A program made the translations under genes and the position numbers. 64,000 bases of DNA from Cribrihabitans_A neustonicus. GTDB lineage: Bacteria; Pseudomonadota; Alphaproteobacteria; Rhodobacterales; Rhodobacteraceae. Positions 53,305-64,000 of this stretch are shown one piece after another (position 1 is the first letter of the stretch; each line of letters opens with the position of its first letter). The notes below the pieces were generated by a model. The model was not told where the DNA came from, did not search any database, and saw nothing but the letters and a program-made list of their open reading frames with translations. The stretch covers positions 496,001 through 560,000 of the forward strand of contig NZ_JBMERQ010000002.1 in the NCBI RefSeq assembly GCF_048820895.1. Reading direction: 5' to 3'.

Positions 53305-54194
53305 GCATTCTTCTCGACCGCGACAGCAAGGTCATCGTCCAGGGCATCACCGGCAAGATGGCGCGCTTCCACACCAAGGACATGATCGACTACGGCACCA
53401 ATGTCGTTGGCGGCGTGGTGCCCGGCAAGGGCGGCGAGACCGTCGAGGGCGTGCCGGTCTTCAACACCGTAAAGGAAGCGGTGGAGGCCACCGGCGCCAA
53501 TGCCTCGCTGGTCTTCGTGCCGCCGCCGTTTGCTGCCGACTCCATCATGGAAGCGGCGGATGCGGGCATCAAATACTGCGTCTGCATCACCGACGGCATT
53601 CCGGCGCAGGACATGATCCGGGTGAAGCGCTACATGTACCGCTATCCCAAGGAAAAGCGGATGATCCTGACGGGCCCGAACTGCGCGGGCACGATCTCGC
53701 CCGGCAACGCGCTTCTGGGCATCATGCCCGGCCACATCTACTTGCAGGGCTCTGTCGGCATCATCGGCCGCTCGGGCACCCTGGGCTACGAGGCCGCGGC
53801 ACAGCTCAAGGAGCTTGGCTTGGGCGTCTCCACCTCGGTCGGAATCGGCGGCGATCCGATCAACGGCTCCTCTTTCAAGGACATCCTGGAGTGGTTCGAG
53901 AACGACCCCGAAACCGAGGTCATCGCGATGATCGGCGAAATCGGCGGCCCGCAGGAGGCTGAGGCCGCGGAATACATCCGCGATCACGTCACCAAGCCGG
54001 TGGTCGCCTATGTGGCGGGCCTGACCGCGCCGAAGGGGCGCACCATGGGCCACGCGGGCGCGATCATCTCGGCCTTTGGTGAATCCGCCTCGGAAAAGGT
54101 GGAAATCCTCTCCGCGGCCGGCGTCACGGTGGCCGAAAACCCCGCTGTGATCGGCGAGACGATCGCCAGCGTGATGAAGCAGACGGCCGCCTGA
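53301..54194 (+). CDS. mtkB: Malate-CoA ligase alpha subunit (malate thiokinase)
   Basis: 297 residues. SucD-like: CoA-binding Rossmann region (VQGITGKMARFHTKDMIDYG), the Gly-rich GPNCAGTISPGNALLGIMPG, and the phosphohistidine in GRTMGHAGAII (about 242-252). Catalytic partner of MtkA. It is followed by a 12-bp hairpin before hprA. Confidence 0.92.
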   Translation: MSILLDRDSKVIVQGITGKMARFHTKDMIDYGTNVVGGVVPGKGGETVEGVPVFNTVKEAVEATGANASLVFVPPPFAADSIMEAADAGIKYCVCITDGIPAQDMIRVKRYMYRYPKEKRMILTGPNCAGTISPGNALLGIMPGHIYLQGSVGIIGRSGTLGYEAAAQLKELGLGVSTSVGIGGDPINGSSFKDILEWFENDPETEVIAMIGEIGGPQEAEAAEYIRDHVTKPVVAYVAGLTAPKGRTMGHAGAIISAFGESASEKVEILSAAGVTVAENPAVIGETIASVMKQTAA

Positions 54195-54215
54195 TCCGCT
54201 TCGCGGGCAGGCGCC

Positions 54216-54260
54216 GCGCTCCGCCCCGGCTGGGGCAATAGCGGGGGCGGAGCGCCTTTT
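54216..54260 (+). terminator. Long hairpin with TTTT between mtkB and hprA
   Basis: GCGCTCCGCCCC (54216-54227) pairs perfectly with GGGGCGGAGCGC (54244-54255), 12 bp with a 16-base loop, then CTTTT. By structure it is a terminator, yet hprA and ppc continue in the same direction 35 bases later. Partial termination or attenuation inside the operon is likely. Confidence 0.6.
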
Positions 54261-54294
54261 GGACAAAAAGAATGCACTTCGGGGAGATAAGAGA

Positions 54295-55266
54295 ATGGCA
54301 AAGCCCAAGGTTCTGGTGACCCGCCGCTGGCCCGCCGCTGTCGAGGCCCGCTTGGCCGAGCGTTTCGATACGGTGCTGAACTCCGGCGATGTGCCGTTGA
54401 GCGAAGCGGAGCTGCGCGCGGCGGTGCAAAGCTTCGACGCGGTGCTGCCCACGGTGACCGACAAGCTTTCGGCCAAGGCACTGGATGTCGCCCGGCCGCA
54501 GGCCCGCATCATTGCCAACTACGGGGTCGGATATTCCCATATCGACATGCGCTGCGCCGCCGGGCATGGCATGACGGTGACCAACACTCCCGACGTGCTC
54601 AGCGAATGCACTGCCGATATCGCGATGACGCTGCTGCTGATGGCGGCGCGGCGCGCGGGCGAGGGCGAACGCGAGCTGCGCGCGGGTAAGTGGACCGGCT
54701 GGCGCCCGACGCATCTCATCGGCACCAAGGTCTCGGGCAAGACGCTCGGCATCGTCGGCTTCGGCCGCATCGGCCAGGAGATGGCGCGGCGCGCGCATCA
54801 TGGGTTCGGTATGAGGATTATCGTGCAGAACCGCTCCCGCGTGTGCCCCGATGTGCTTGCCCGCTACAACGCCACCCAGGCGGACAGCCTCGAGGATCTG
54901 ATGCCGCAGTGCGATTTCGTCTCGCTGCACTGCCCCGGTGGGGCGGAGAACCGGCACCTGATCAACACCCGGATGCTGAATCTGATGAAGCCGGAGGCCT
55001 TCCTCATCAACACCGCCCGCGGCGAGGTGGTGGATGAACTGGCTCTGTCCCGTGCGCTGTGGTTCCAGACTATCGCTGGCGCCGGGCTCGACGTGTTCGA
55101 CGGCGAGCCGCGCATCAACCCGGACCTGATGGGCTGCGACAACCTGGTAATGCTGCCGCATCTGGGCAGCGCCACCCGTGAGGCGCGCGAGGCGATGGGG
55201 TTCCGCGTACTCGACAACTTGCAGGACTTTTTCGAGGGACGCGCGCCGCGCGACCGGGTGAACTGA
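54295..55266 (+). CDS. hprA: Hydroxypyruvate reductase (D-2-hydroxyacid dehydrogenase family)
   Basis: 323 residues from the ATG at 54295, with GGGGAG upstream. Reduces hydroxypyruvate to glycerate with NAD(P)H. NAD fold GKTLGIVGFGRIGQEMARRA (about 146-165), catalytic Arg in NTARGEVVDELAL, Glu in DGEPRINPDLM-type region and His in LPHLGSAT (about 288-295). Its last codons form the first unit of a 39-bp tandem duplication that runs into ppc. Confidence 0.92.
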   Translation: MAKPKVLVTRRWPAAVEARLAERFDTVLNSGDVPLSEAELRAAVQSFDAVLPTVTDKLSAKALDVARPQARIIANYGVGYSHIDMRCAAGHGMTVTNTPDVLSECTADIAMTLLLMAARRAGEGERELRAGKWTGWRPTHLIGTKVSGKTLGIVGFGRIGQEMARRAHHGFGMRIIVQNRSRVCPDVLARYNATQADSLEDLMPQCDFVSLHCPGGAENRHLINTRMLNLMKPEAFLINTARGEVVDELALSRALWFQTIAGAGLDVFDGEPRINPDLMGCDNLVMLPHLGSATREAREAMGFRVLDNLQDFFEGRAPRDRVN

Positions 55267-55304
55267 TGGTTCGAGGGACGCGCGCCGCGCGACCGGGTGA
55301 ACTG

Positions 55305-55308
<4 letters not shown>
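55231..55308 (+). repeat. Perfect 39-bp tandem duplication at the hprA/ppc junction
   Basis: Units 55231-55269 and 55270-55308 are identical, starting TTCGAGGGACGCGCGCCGCG and ending AACTGATGG. Each contains the hprA stop overlapped by a ppc start (TGATGG). The duplication is in frame, so ppc has two equivalent starts 39 bases apart, and the extra 13 residues are an out-of-frame reading of the hprA tail. Absence of any mismatch suggests it is recent. Confidence 0.95.
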
Positions 55309-57980
<2,672 letters not shown>

Positions 57981-58103
57981 CTGCAAGCCCCGCGCCTTGC
58001 GCGGCGCGTGGCCCCACGCTTTTTCCCCGGTCATTAGCGGGCGGGGACGGGGCGGGAGCGCAAAGGTTGGCGGCAGGCGCAATGGGCTGCGCGGAGACGC
58101 GGA

Positions 58104-59651
58104 TCAGCGGTGGCGTCGCTGGCGGCGCGGGCCGTCCGGTGTGATCGTGTCGAGGGACAGCGTGTGGTCCATGTTGCGCATCCGGTGCTTCAGCATCTGC
58201 CGGGTCAGCCGGAGAAGGTCCGCGGCAAAGGCCGGATCGCCCGCCACGTTTGCCATCTCCCCGGCGCCAGCGTGGTCGAACAGCAGCGGCGGCAGGTCGG
58301 CGGCGAACTCGACCAGCGTGAAGCGGCCGTCACGCAGGATCGCCAAGGATGACTCGCTCACCCCCGTGCCCAGCATCTGCTGCCACAGGCTCGGGCCCTC
58401 CGGCTCGCCGAAATCAAGCTCCGAGAAACTGTACAGCCGCCAGTCCGCAGGCACCTCTCCACGCAGGAGCGGGAGCAGCGAGCGGCCGTCCATCGCGTTG
58501 GGGATCTCCTGGCCCGCCCATTCCAGCATCGTCGGCGCCAGGTCAATCGACTCGGTGAAAGCCTGCACCCGCCGCCCCGCCTGACCCTGGTTGCCCGGCA
58601 TCCGGATGATCAGTGGCGTGTGGTAGGCCGCGTCATAGACCGAGAACTTGCCCCAGCTATGCCGGTCGCCCAGCATCTCGCCATGATCGGCGCTCACGAC
58701 CAGCAGCGTGTCATCAGCCTGGCCGCTCTCTTCGAGAAAGGTGAGCACCCTGCCGATATGGGCGTCGACCTCGGAGGCGAGGCCGAGATAGAGCGCCCGC
58801 AAAGTCTGGATGGTCTCATCCGTTGGCGCGAGGTCGGGGAACCCCTTCACGCAGTCCGCAGGCCCGGTTGCCAGGGTGGCCGGCCCGAAGAACGGGTGCA
58901 GCGCGCATTCCGCCTCCCGGCTCTCCAGCCGCGCAGGCAGGGGCAGGCGGGCCGGATCGTACATCAGGTTGTAAGGCGCGGGCGCCACCAGCGGCGGGTG
59001 CGGGCGGATGTAGGTCAGATGCGCAAACCAGCTCTCATCGCGGTACCCGGGCATCAGCGCGAGGAACCGGTTGGTGAGGAAGGCGGTGTCGCTGTCCTCG
59101 GCCCGGTAGGGCGCCGGATCGTTCAGCCGCGGCGTGCCGCCATCCGGGGAGACCGGCTTGTGGAGGTCCCAGTAGTCGTCGAACGCATAGCCCTTGTTCA
59201 ACAGGTCGGCGCGCCAGGGATAGGACGTCTCCAGCCGCATCTCGACCATCTCCTGGAAGCCGGCCATCGGGTATTCGTAACTGCGCACCGACGGGTCGTT
59301 GGGGTGAAACACCCGCGGGTCCTGCGCCGTGTCGGTATAGCCGAACAGCATCGGCAGGTAGCCCGCCTTGCGCATCTCGGAAGCCAGCGTCGGCGTGTCG
59401 TGCCTGAGCGGCGTGCCGTTGCGGACCGAGCGGTGGTTCATCGCGTATTGCCCGGTCAGGATCGAGGCGCGCGAGGGGCCGCAGGGGTTCACCACGGTAT
59501 AATTCTGCTCGAAGGTGACGCTCTCGTCCATCAGCCGGCGCAGGTTGGGCAGCGCCACATGCTCTGCCAGCGCGCCGAACAGGCAGTCCGCCCGCAATTG
59601 GTCGATCAGGATGAACAGGATGTTCCTGCGTCCGCTGTGCTGCCCGCCCAT
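58104..59651 (-). CDS. Sulfatase/phosphonate monoester hydrolase-like enzyme (alkaline phosphatase superfamily)
   Basis: 515 residues, no signal peptide, so probably cytosolic. N-terminal metal Asp in LFILIDQLRAD (about 11-21), formylglycine motif NPCGPSRASILTGQY (about 55-69, Cys to be converted), and the distal metal site SADHGEMLGDRHSWGKFS (about 319-336). CxPSR fits both sulfatases and phosphonate/phosphodiester hydrolases. The next genes encode a DeoR regulator and a Na/Pi cotransporter, which mildly favours a phosphorus ester. Choline sulfatase is possible but there are no betaine genes beside it. Confidence 0.85.
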   Translation of the reverse strand: MGGQHSGRRNILFILIDQLRADCLFGALAEHVALPNLRRLMDESVTFEQNYTVVNPCGPSRASILTGQYAMNHRSVRNGTPLRHDTPTLASEMRKAGYLPMLFGYTDTAQDPRVFHPNDPSVRSYEYPMAGFQEMVEMRLETSYPWRADLLNKGYAFDDYWDLHKPVSPDGGTPRLNDPAPYRAEDSDTAFLTNRFLALMPGYRDESWFAHLTYIRPHPPLVAPAPYNLMYDPARLPLPARLESREAECALHPFFGPATLATGPADCVKGFPDLAPTDETIQTLRALYLGLASEVDAHIGRVLTFLEESGQADDTLLVVSADHGEMLGDRHSWGKFSVYDAAYHTPLIIRMPGNQGQAGRRVQAFTESIDLAPTMLEWAGQEIPNAMDGRSLLPLLRGEVPADWRLYSFSELDFGEPEGPSLWQQMLGTGVSESSLAILRDGRFTLVEFAADLPPLLFDHAGAGEMANVAGDPAFAADLLRLTRQMLKHRMRNMDHTLSLDTITPDGPRRQRRHR

Positions 59652-59834
59652 GCCGCGCCCCCTTTTCTGGCGGGGTCAGATAACCGCTGTTCTGCGGGTT
59701 TGCCTAGGCCGAAACGTGCAGGACCGGAGTAGTTCGGTCACATCTGTGGGATTTTGTGGGTTTTTACCTTGCGCTTGCGGTGCCTCAAGCAGATAGTCGC
59801 AAGAAACCATTGCCAAAAAGCTGCGAAAAAACGC

Positions 59835-60623
59835 GTGCCCGGAACCCACACTCTATCCCACCGCGAACTGGAGCTTGTCGACGCGCTGCGCCGGCTGGGC
59901 GGTTCTGGGCGCAATGCCGAGCTCGCGCGGATGCTGGAGGTTTCCGAAGAAACCGTGCGCCGCACGCTGAAGGCGCTGGACAAGGCCGGCGCGGTGCGGC
60001 GGGTGCATGGCGGCGCCTATCTGGACGGGCCGCAGGGGGCGTCCGGCTTCGTGCGGCGGATCTCCGAGCACCGGGCCGAGAAGGAGCGCATCGCCGCCGC
60101 GGTGGCGGGGCATGTGCGCGACGGCATGGCGGTGTTTCTGGACGCAGGCTCCACCACCGCCTTTGCCGCCGAGGCGCTGCGCCAGCGCTCGCATCTGACG
60201 GTGGTGACCAATTCCATTGGCGTCGCGCAGACGCTCGCGGCCTATAACGGCAACCGGGTTCATCTTCTGGGCGGCGAGATGCAGGGGGATGAGCGCGGCA
60301 CCTTCGGCCATGTGGCCGAGCAGCAGGCCCGCCGCTTTGCGCTGGATCTGGCGGTGCTGTCGGCGGATGCGCTTTCAGCCCGGCACGGGGTGCTCTACCA
60401 CAATGCCGCTGAGGCGCAGCTCGCGGCCGTCGTGGCCGAATGCGCCGCGGTCAATCTGGTGGCGATGGCGCATCCAAAGTTCGGCGAGACTGCGCCGCAC
60501 CGCGGCCCGGCACCGCGGCTGCTGGACCGGATCGTGAGCGGACGGGCACCGGGCAAAAAACTGGCAGCCGCGCTGGCGGACTGGGGCGTGCGGGCCGAAG
60601 TTGCGGGAGTTGGCGATGCGTGA
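59835..60623 (+). CDS. DeoR-family transcriptional regulator
   Basis: 262 residues from a GTG at 59835; the frame is open further up to 59754 and no start has a strong ribosome binding site, so the N-terminus is uncertain. HTH: LARMLEVSEETVRRTLKALD, then RRVHGGAYL. Sugar-phosphate-type effector domain with FLDAGSTTAFAAEAL and VVTNSIGVAQTL. DeoR proteins sense sugar phosphates. It is divergent from the hydrolase gene (184 bases) and 71 bases before the Na/Pi cotransporter gene, so it may control either. Confidence 0.87.
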   Translation: MPGTHTLSHRELELVDALRRLGGSGRNAELARMLEVSEETVRRTLKALDKAGAVRRVHGGAYLDGPQGASGFVRRISEHRAEKERIAAAVAGHVRDGMAVFLDAGSTTAFAAEALRQRSHLTVVTNSIGVAQTLAAYNGNRVHLLGGEMQGDERGTFGHVAEQQARRFALDLAVLSADALSARHGVLYHNAAEAQLAAVVAECAAVNLVAMAHPKFGETAPHRGPAPRLLDRIVSGRAPGKKLAAALADWGVRAEVAGVGDA

Positions 60624-60694
60624 GGTGATGCTTTTCAACGCCTTGGCGGTCGCGGGAAGAATCCCCAGTAGCGGCGAGGCATACGGAGACTGAC

Positions 60695-62371
60695 ATGGCC
60701 ATTCTCACCTTCCTCATCAGCCTGGCCGGCGCCACCATGCTGCTGCTCTACGCAGTGCGCATGGTGCGCACGGGCATCGAACGCAGCTATGGCGCCTCCT
60801 TCCAGCGCCTGCTGACCGCGCGGCAGAGCCACGTGAGCGCCGGTGCCATGGGGTTGCTTCTGGCGCTGGTGCTGCAAAGCTCCGCCGCGGTGGCGCTTCT
60901 TGCGTCGGGCTTTGCCGCCAGCGGATATCTGGCCTTTCCGGCCGGGCTCGCTATCGTGCTGGGGGGCGATCTGGGCTCGGCGCTGATCATCCAGATCCTG
61001 TCGTTCAAGCTCGACTGGCTGGTGCCGGTGCTCCTCGCCGTGGGCGGTTATCTGTTCGTCAAGACCGAGGCCAAGAAGGCGCGCCAGCTGGGCCGCATCC
61101 TGATGGGGGTGGCCTTCATCCTGATCTCCTTGCGCTTCCTGCGCGAGGCGATGGACCCGATCCGCGACAGCGCCTTTCTGCCCGCCATCGCAGGCTATCT
61201 CGCGCGCGACTACATCACCGCGTTCCTGGTAGGCGGCGCGCTGGCCTTCGTGATGCATTCTTCGGTGGCGGCGATCCTGATGTGCGTGACTCTGGTGCAG
61301 ATCGGCGCGATCCCCTTTGCCGCTGGGCTCTCGCTGGTGCTGGGGGCCAACTTCGGTTCCGCCTTCATTCCGGTCTGGCTCAGCCGCGGCATGAATCTGA
61401 AGGCGCGGCGCATCCCCTTTGCCAACCTCGCCCTGCGCGGAACCTGGGCAGTGATTTGCCTGTTTGCGGCAAATACTGCGCTGCGGGCAGGCGCGCTGGG
61501 CGATCCGCAAGGCGGGCAGATGCTGGTCTACGCGCATCTCGCCTTCAACGCCTCTCTGCTGGTGCTGGCGCTGCCCCTCTGCACGCCGCTGGAGGGGATG
61601 TTCGCCCGGCTCCTCCCCGAGCCGCGGCTGGCACACGCCCCGCTGCCGGGCCGTCCAGTCAGCGTACTGGAGCAGGGCAACTACGGCTCGCCTGCGCAGG
61701 CGCTCTCCAGCCTCAAGCGCGAGCTCCTGCGCATGTCGGATTTTGTCGGTGCAATGTTCCGCCCGGTGCTGGACCTTTACCGCACAGGCGACCACGCGCA
61801 GATCAAGGCGGTGCAGGCCATGGACGAGGAGGTGAATGCCTGCCTCTCCGGTATCCGAAAATACGTCGCTGCAATGCCGGCCGATAGCTTTTCCAAGGAG
61901 GAGGGCAAGACCGCCCGCAGCCTGATGGAATACGCCATCCGGCTGGAAACCGCGGGTGACGTGGTGGCCCGGCGCCTCAGCGTGCTGGCGGCGAGCCTGC
62001 ACAAGAAACACCTCAGCTTCTCCAAGGAGGGCTGGAGCGAGATCACCCGCATGCACGAGTCCATCGCCGCCAACATGCAGCTGGCTTCCAACGTGCTGAT
62101 CTCGGATGATCTGGAGAGCGCGCGGCTCCTGAGCCTGGAGAAGACCGAGCTGAAGAGGATGGAACGCGACAGCCGCAAGCGCCACCTGAGGCGCCTGCAG
62201 GAAGGCGCGCCCGGCAGTTTCGAGACCTCGGATATCCACCTTGAGACGCTGCGTGCGCTGCGCGAATTCAACAGCCATATCGCCGCGGTGGCCTACCCGG
62301 TTCTCTACCGCAACGGCCAGCTGCTGGAGACCCGCCTGATCGAGGACATGCCGCGGGAAGAGGCCGAATGA
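60695..62371 (+). CDS. Na/Pi-cotransporter family protein with C-terminal PhoU-like domain
   Basis: 558 residues. N-terminal NptA/PNaS repeats with the QSS-type motifs LVLQSSAAVALLASGFAASG (about 53-72) and VMHSSVAAILMCVTLVQIG (about 187-205), several membrane helices, then a soluble helical PhoU-like half (about 340-540). Family members take up phosphate with Na+ and the PhoU half is thought to regulate it. Substrate of this branch not proven. Confidence 0.9.
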   Translation: MAILTFLISLAGATMLLLYAVRMVRTGIERSYGASFQRLLTARQSHVSAGAMGLLLALVLQSSAAVALLASGFAASGYLAFPAGLAIVLGGDLGSALIIQILSFKLDWLVPVLLAVGGYLFVKTEAKKARQLGRILMGVAFILISLRFLREAMDPIRDSAFLPAIAGYLARDYITAFLVGGALAFVMHSSVAAILMCVTLVQIGAIPFAAGLSLVLGANFGSAFIPVWLSRGMNLKARRIPFANLALRGTWAVICLFAANTALRAGALGDPQGGQMLVYAHLAFNASLLVLALPLCTPLEGMFARLLPEPRLAHAPLPGRPVSVLEQGNYGSPAQALSSLKRELLRMSDFVGAMFRPVLDLYRTGDHAQIKAVQAMDEEVNACLSGIRKYVAAMPADSFSKEEGKTARSLMEYAIRLETAGDVVARRLSVLAASLHKKHLSFSKEGWSEITRMHESIAANMQLASNVLISDDLESARLLSLEKTELKRMERDSRKRHLRRLQEGAPGSFETSDIHLETLRALREFNSHIAAVAYPVLYRNGQLLETRLIEDMPREEAE

Positions 62372-62411
62372 AGGCCGCAGCCGCGCCTGCCTTCCAAGGC
62401 CACGCCCGCGC

Positions 62412-63251
62412 ATGACCGCCGCTGTCACGGCCATTATCCTGACGGCGGCGGTGCTGCACGCGGTGTGGAACGCAATCGTCAAGACCGCCGCCGACCGCAC
62501 CACGACGCTGGGGCTGGTGGCGCTGGGCCACGTGCTGCCCGGGGCCGTCATGGCGGCGCTGCTGCCGCTGCCCGCGGTGGAGAGCTTCCCCTACATCGGT
62601 CTCTCGACGCTGGTGCATTTCGCCTATTACTTCATGCTGGGGCAAGCCTACCGGCACGGCGATCTGAGCGTGGTCTACCCGATTGCCCGCGGCATCGTGC
62701 CTGCGCTTGCAGCCCTTTGGGCGCTGCTTTTTGCGGGCGAATGGCTGCCGGTGCAGGCCTGGGGCGGCATCGCGCTGATTGCCTTCGGCATCCAGCTCAG
62801 CAGCTGGCGGGCGCTCAGCACCGGGGTCAGCCGGGCGGCCCTGGGCTTTGCCATTGGCACCGGCGTCTGCATCTCGGTCTACACGGTGGTCGATGGGCTG
62901 GGGGTGCGGCTTTCGGGCAATACGCTCAGCTACTGGGCCTGGGGCGCGCTCCTGCATGTCTTCATCGCGGGTTTCGTGGGGATGATCCGCCGCGATACGC
63001 TCGCCACCCTGCCGCCGCGGGTTTGGCTCATGGGACTTGCGGGCGGGCTGGTGTCGATGACGGCCTACGGGCTGGTGCTCTATGCCAAGACGCTCGCGCC
63101 CATCGGCGCGGTGTCTGCCTTGCGCGAAACCTCGGTGATCTTTGCCGCCCTCATTGGCTTTGTTTTCCTGCGCGAGGGCTACTGGCTGCGCCGCCTCGGC
63201 GCGGCGGTGCTGATGGCGGCGGGGGTTGCGCTGATCGGCACTGCGGTGTGA
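62412..63251 (+). CDS. EamA/DMT-family transporter
   Basis: 279 residues, ten predicted helices in two EamA repeats (LTAAVLHAVWNAIVKTAADR at the N-terminus; second repeat ends near IGFVFLREGYWLRRLG). Distinct from the DMT protein at 43.4 kb. Substrate unknown. 40 bases after the Na/Pi gene, perhaps co-transcribed, and followed by a good terminator. Confidence 0.87.
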   Translation: MTAAVTAIILTAAVLHAVWNAIVKTAADRTTTLGLVALGHVLPGAVMAALLPLPAVESFPYIGLSTLVHFAYYFMLGQAYRHGDLSVVYPIARGIVPALAALWALLFAGEWLPVQAWGGIALIAFGIQLSSWRALSTGVSRAALGFAIGTGVCISVYTVVDGLGVRLSGNTLSYWAWGALLHVFIAGFVGMIRRDTLATLPPRVWLMGLAGGLVSMTAYGLVLYAKTLAPIGAVSALRETSVIFAALIGFVFLREGYWLRRLGAAVLMAAGVALIGTAV

Positions 63252-63311
63252 ACGCCCGCCTGCCACAGTCACGGACAGGCGGGAAAATCGCTGCCCGATC
63301 CAGAAACGCCA

Positions 63312-63343
63312 GCGGCGGCCCCACTGGAGCCGCCGCCTTTTTT
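63312..63343 (+). terminator. Rho-independent terminator behind the DMT gene
   Basis: GCGGCGGC (63312-63319) pairs with GCCGCCGC (63329-63336), nine-base loop, then CTTTTTT. Between convergent genes. Confidence 0.85.
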
Positions 63344-63396
63344 CCTTGAGAATAAGGAGCCCGCCCGCGCCGCAAGGCGCGGGCCCCGGATGGGGT

Positions 63397-64000
63397 TCAA
63401 GCGTCCTCGTACTCCGACATCGGCGGGCAGGTGCAGATCAGGTGACGGTCGCCATAGGCGTTGTCGACCCGGTTGACCGGCGCCCAGTACTTGTCCACGC
63501 CGAGCGAGCCCGCCGGAAAACAGGCTGCCTCGCGGCTGTAGGGCCGGTCCCAGTCGCCCACCAGGTCGCGCACCGTGTGCGGCGCGTTCTTCAGCGGGTT
63601 GTTCTCGGGGTCGATCTTGCCGTCGATCACGTGCTGCGCTTCGTCCCGGATCGACAGCATCGCGTCGCAGAACCGGTCCAGCTCAGCCTTGGGCTCGGAT
63701 TCGGTCGGCTCCACCATCAGGGTGCCCGCAACCGGCCAGGACATGGTGGGCGCGTGGAAGCCCGAGTCCACCAGCCGCTTGGCCACGTCATCCACAGTGA
63801 TGTGCCCCTCTTCGTTCAGCGGGCGGGTGTCGAGGATGCATTCATGCGCAACCCGGCCCGTTTCCGAGGTGTAGAGGATCTTGTAGGCATCCTTCAGCCG
63901 TGCCGCGATGTAGTTGGCGTTGAGGATCGCCACCTTGGTCGCCTGCGTCAGACCCGCGCCGCCCATCAGCAGCACATAAGCCCAGCTCACCGGCAGGATC
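63397..64000 (-). CDS. gcvP: Glycine dehydrogenase (decarboxylating), C-terminal part
   Basis: The last ~200 residues of the P-protein of the glycine cleavage system; the rest lies beyond the window. Recognisable C-terminal segments: VAILNANYIAARLK, RVAHECILDTRP, DVAKRLVDSGFHAPTMSWPV, MVEPTESEPKAELDRFCDAM and RVDNAYGDRHLICTCPP. It decarboxylates glycine and loads the methylamine group on the H-protein, linking glycine to methylene-tetrahydrofolate. Its presence near serine-cycle genes is not necessarily functional. Frame is intact to the edge. Confidence 0.95.
   Translation of the reverse strand, partial: ILPVSWAYVLLMGGAGLTQATKVAILNANYIAARLKDAYKILYTSETGRVAHECILDTRPLNEEGHITVDDVAKRLVDSGFHAPTMSWPVAGTLMVEPTESEPKAELDRFCDAMLSIRDEAQHVIDGKIDPENNPLKNAPHTVRDLVGDWDRPYSREAACFPAGSLGVDKYWAPVNRVDNAYGDRHLICTCPPMSEYEDA

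Noticed and set aside
52105..54194. Succinyl-CoA synthetase sucCD
   Set aside because: Homologous fold, but location between sgaA and hprA and linkage to mcl indicate malate thiokinase.
58104..59651. Choline sulfatase (betC)
   Set aside because: The CxPSR motif fits, but no betA, betB, betI or choline transporter is adjacent and the context concerns phosphate.

Overview
The window is high-GC, gene-dense DNA from an alphaproteobacterium. Gene content and order (trimethylamine monooxygenase, GmaS, DmmDABC, DUF3095 next to beta-carbonic anhydrase, many Liv-type ABC transporters) point to the Roseobacter group of marine Rhodobacterales. A Leisingera/Phaeobacter-like genome is my inference; the species cannot be fixed from the sequence alone.

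Layout. (1) 1-7.0 kb holds housekeeping genes: the end of an NlpC/P60 hydrolase, an M17 aminopeptidase, beta-carbonic anhydrase, a DUF3095 protein, an MFS transporter, aspartate-semialdehyde dehydrogenase and small hypotheticals. (2) 7.2-15.6 kb is a minus-strand catabolic block: a Liv-type ABC transporter, its binding protein, an HpcH/HpaI aldolase and an aromatic amino acid decarboxylase-like enzyme, with a divergent HpaR-type MarR regulator. (3) 15.9-47.2 kb is a methylated-amine island. It holds a four-subunit sarcosine-oxidase-like operon read here as N-methylglutamate dehydrogenase (mgdABCD), a GlxA-type regulator, tmm, a leaderless binding-protein paralogue, a GntR regulator, a Tat-exported binding protein with a full Liv-type transporter, an XRE-cupin regulator, dmmDABC, an Amt-family transporter with a small membrane protein, mgsABC, gmaS, a DMT exporter, tdm and a truncated haemoglobin. 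(4) 47.4-58.0 kb is a serine-cycle block: glycerate kinase and malyl-CoA lyase on the minus strand, a LuxR-type regulator, and a plus-strand operon sgaA-mtkA-mtkB-hprA-ppc. (5) 58.1-64 kb has an alkaline-phosphatase-superfamily hydrolase, a DeoR regulator, a Na/Pi cotransporter, a second DMT transporter and the 3' end of gcvP.

Together the genes describe a route from trimethylamine to central carbon. Tmm makes TMAO, Tdm splits it to dimethylamine and formaldehyde, and DmmDABC demethylates dimethylamine to methylamine. GmaS and MgsABC turn methylamine into N-methylglutamate, and MgdABCD releases the methyl group to tetrahydrofolate. The adjacent serine-cycle genes can assimilate the C1 units. 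Not in the window are glyA, enolase, malate dehydrogenase, the formaldehyde/formate branch and glyoxylate regeneration.

The most interesting unannotated signals are a pair of TTGG-N6-CCAA operators shared by tmm and dmmD, with a perfect relative upstream of amt; a cytosolic paralogue of the transporter's binding protein beside a GntR gene; CTACCC/GGGTAG dyads between the LuxR regulator and the serine-cycle operon; a delta subunit that has lost most of its zinc ligands; an exact 39-bp tandem duplication at the ppc start; and a five-copy intergenic element. No tRNA, rRNA, CRISPR array or insertion sequence was seen.
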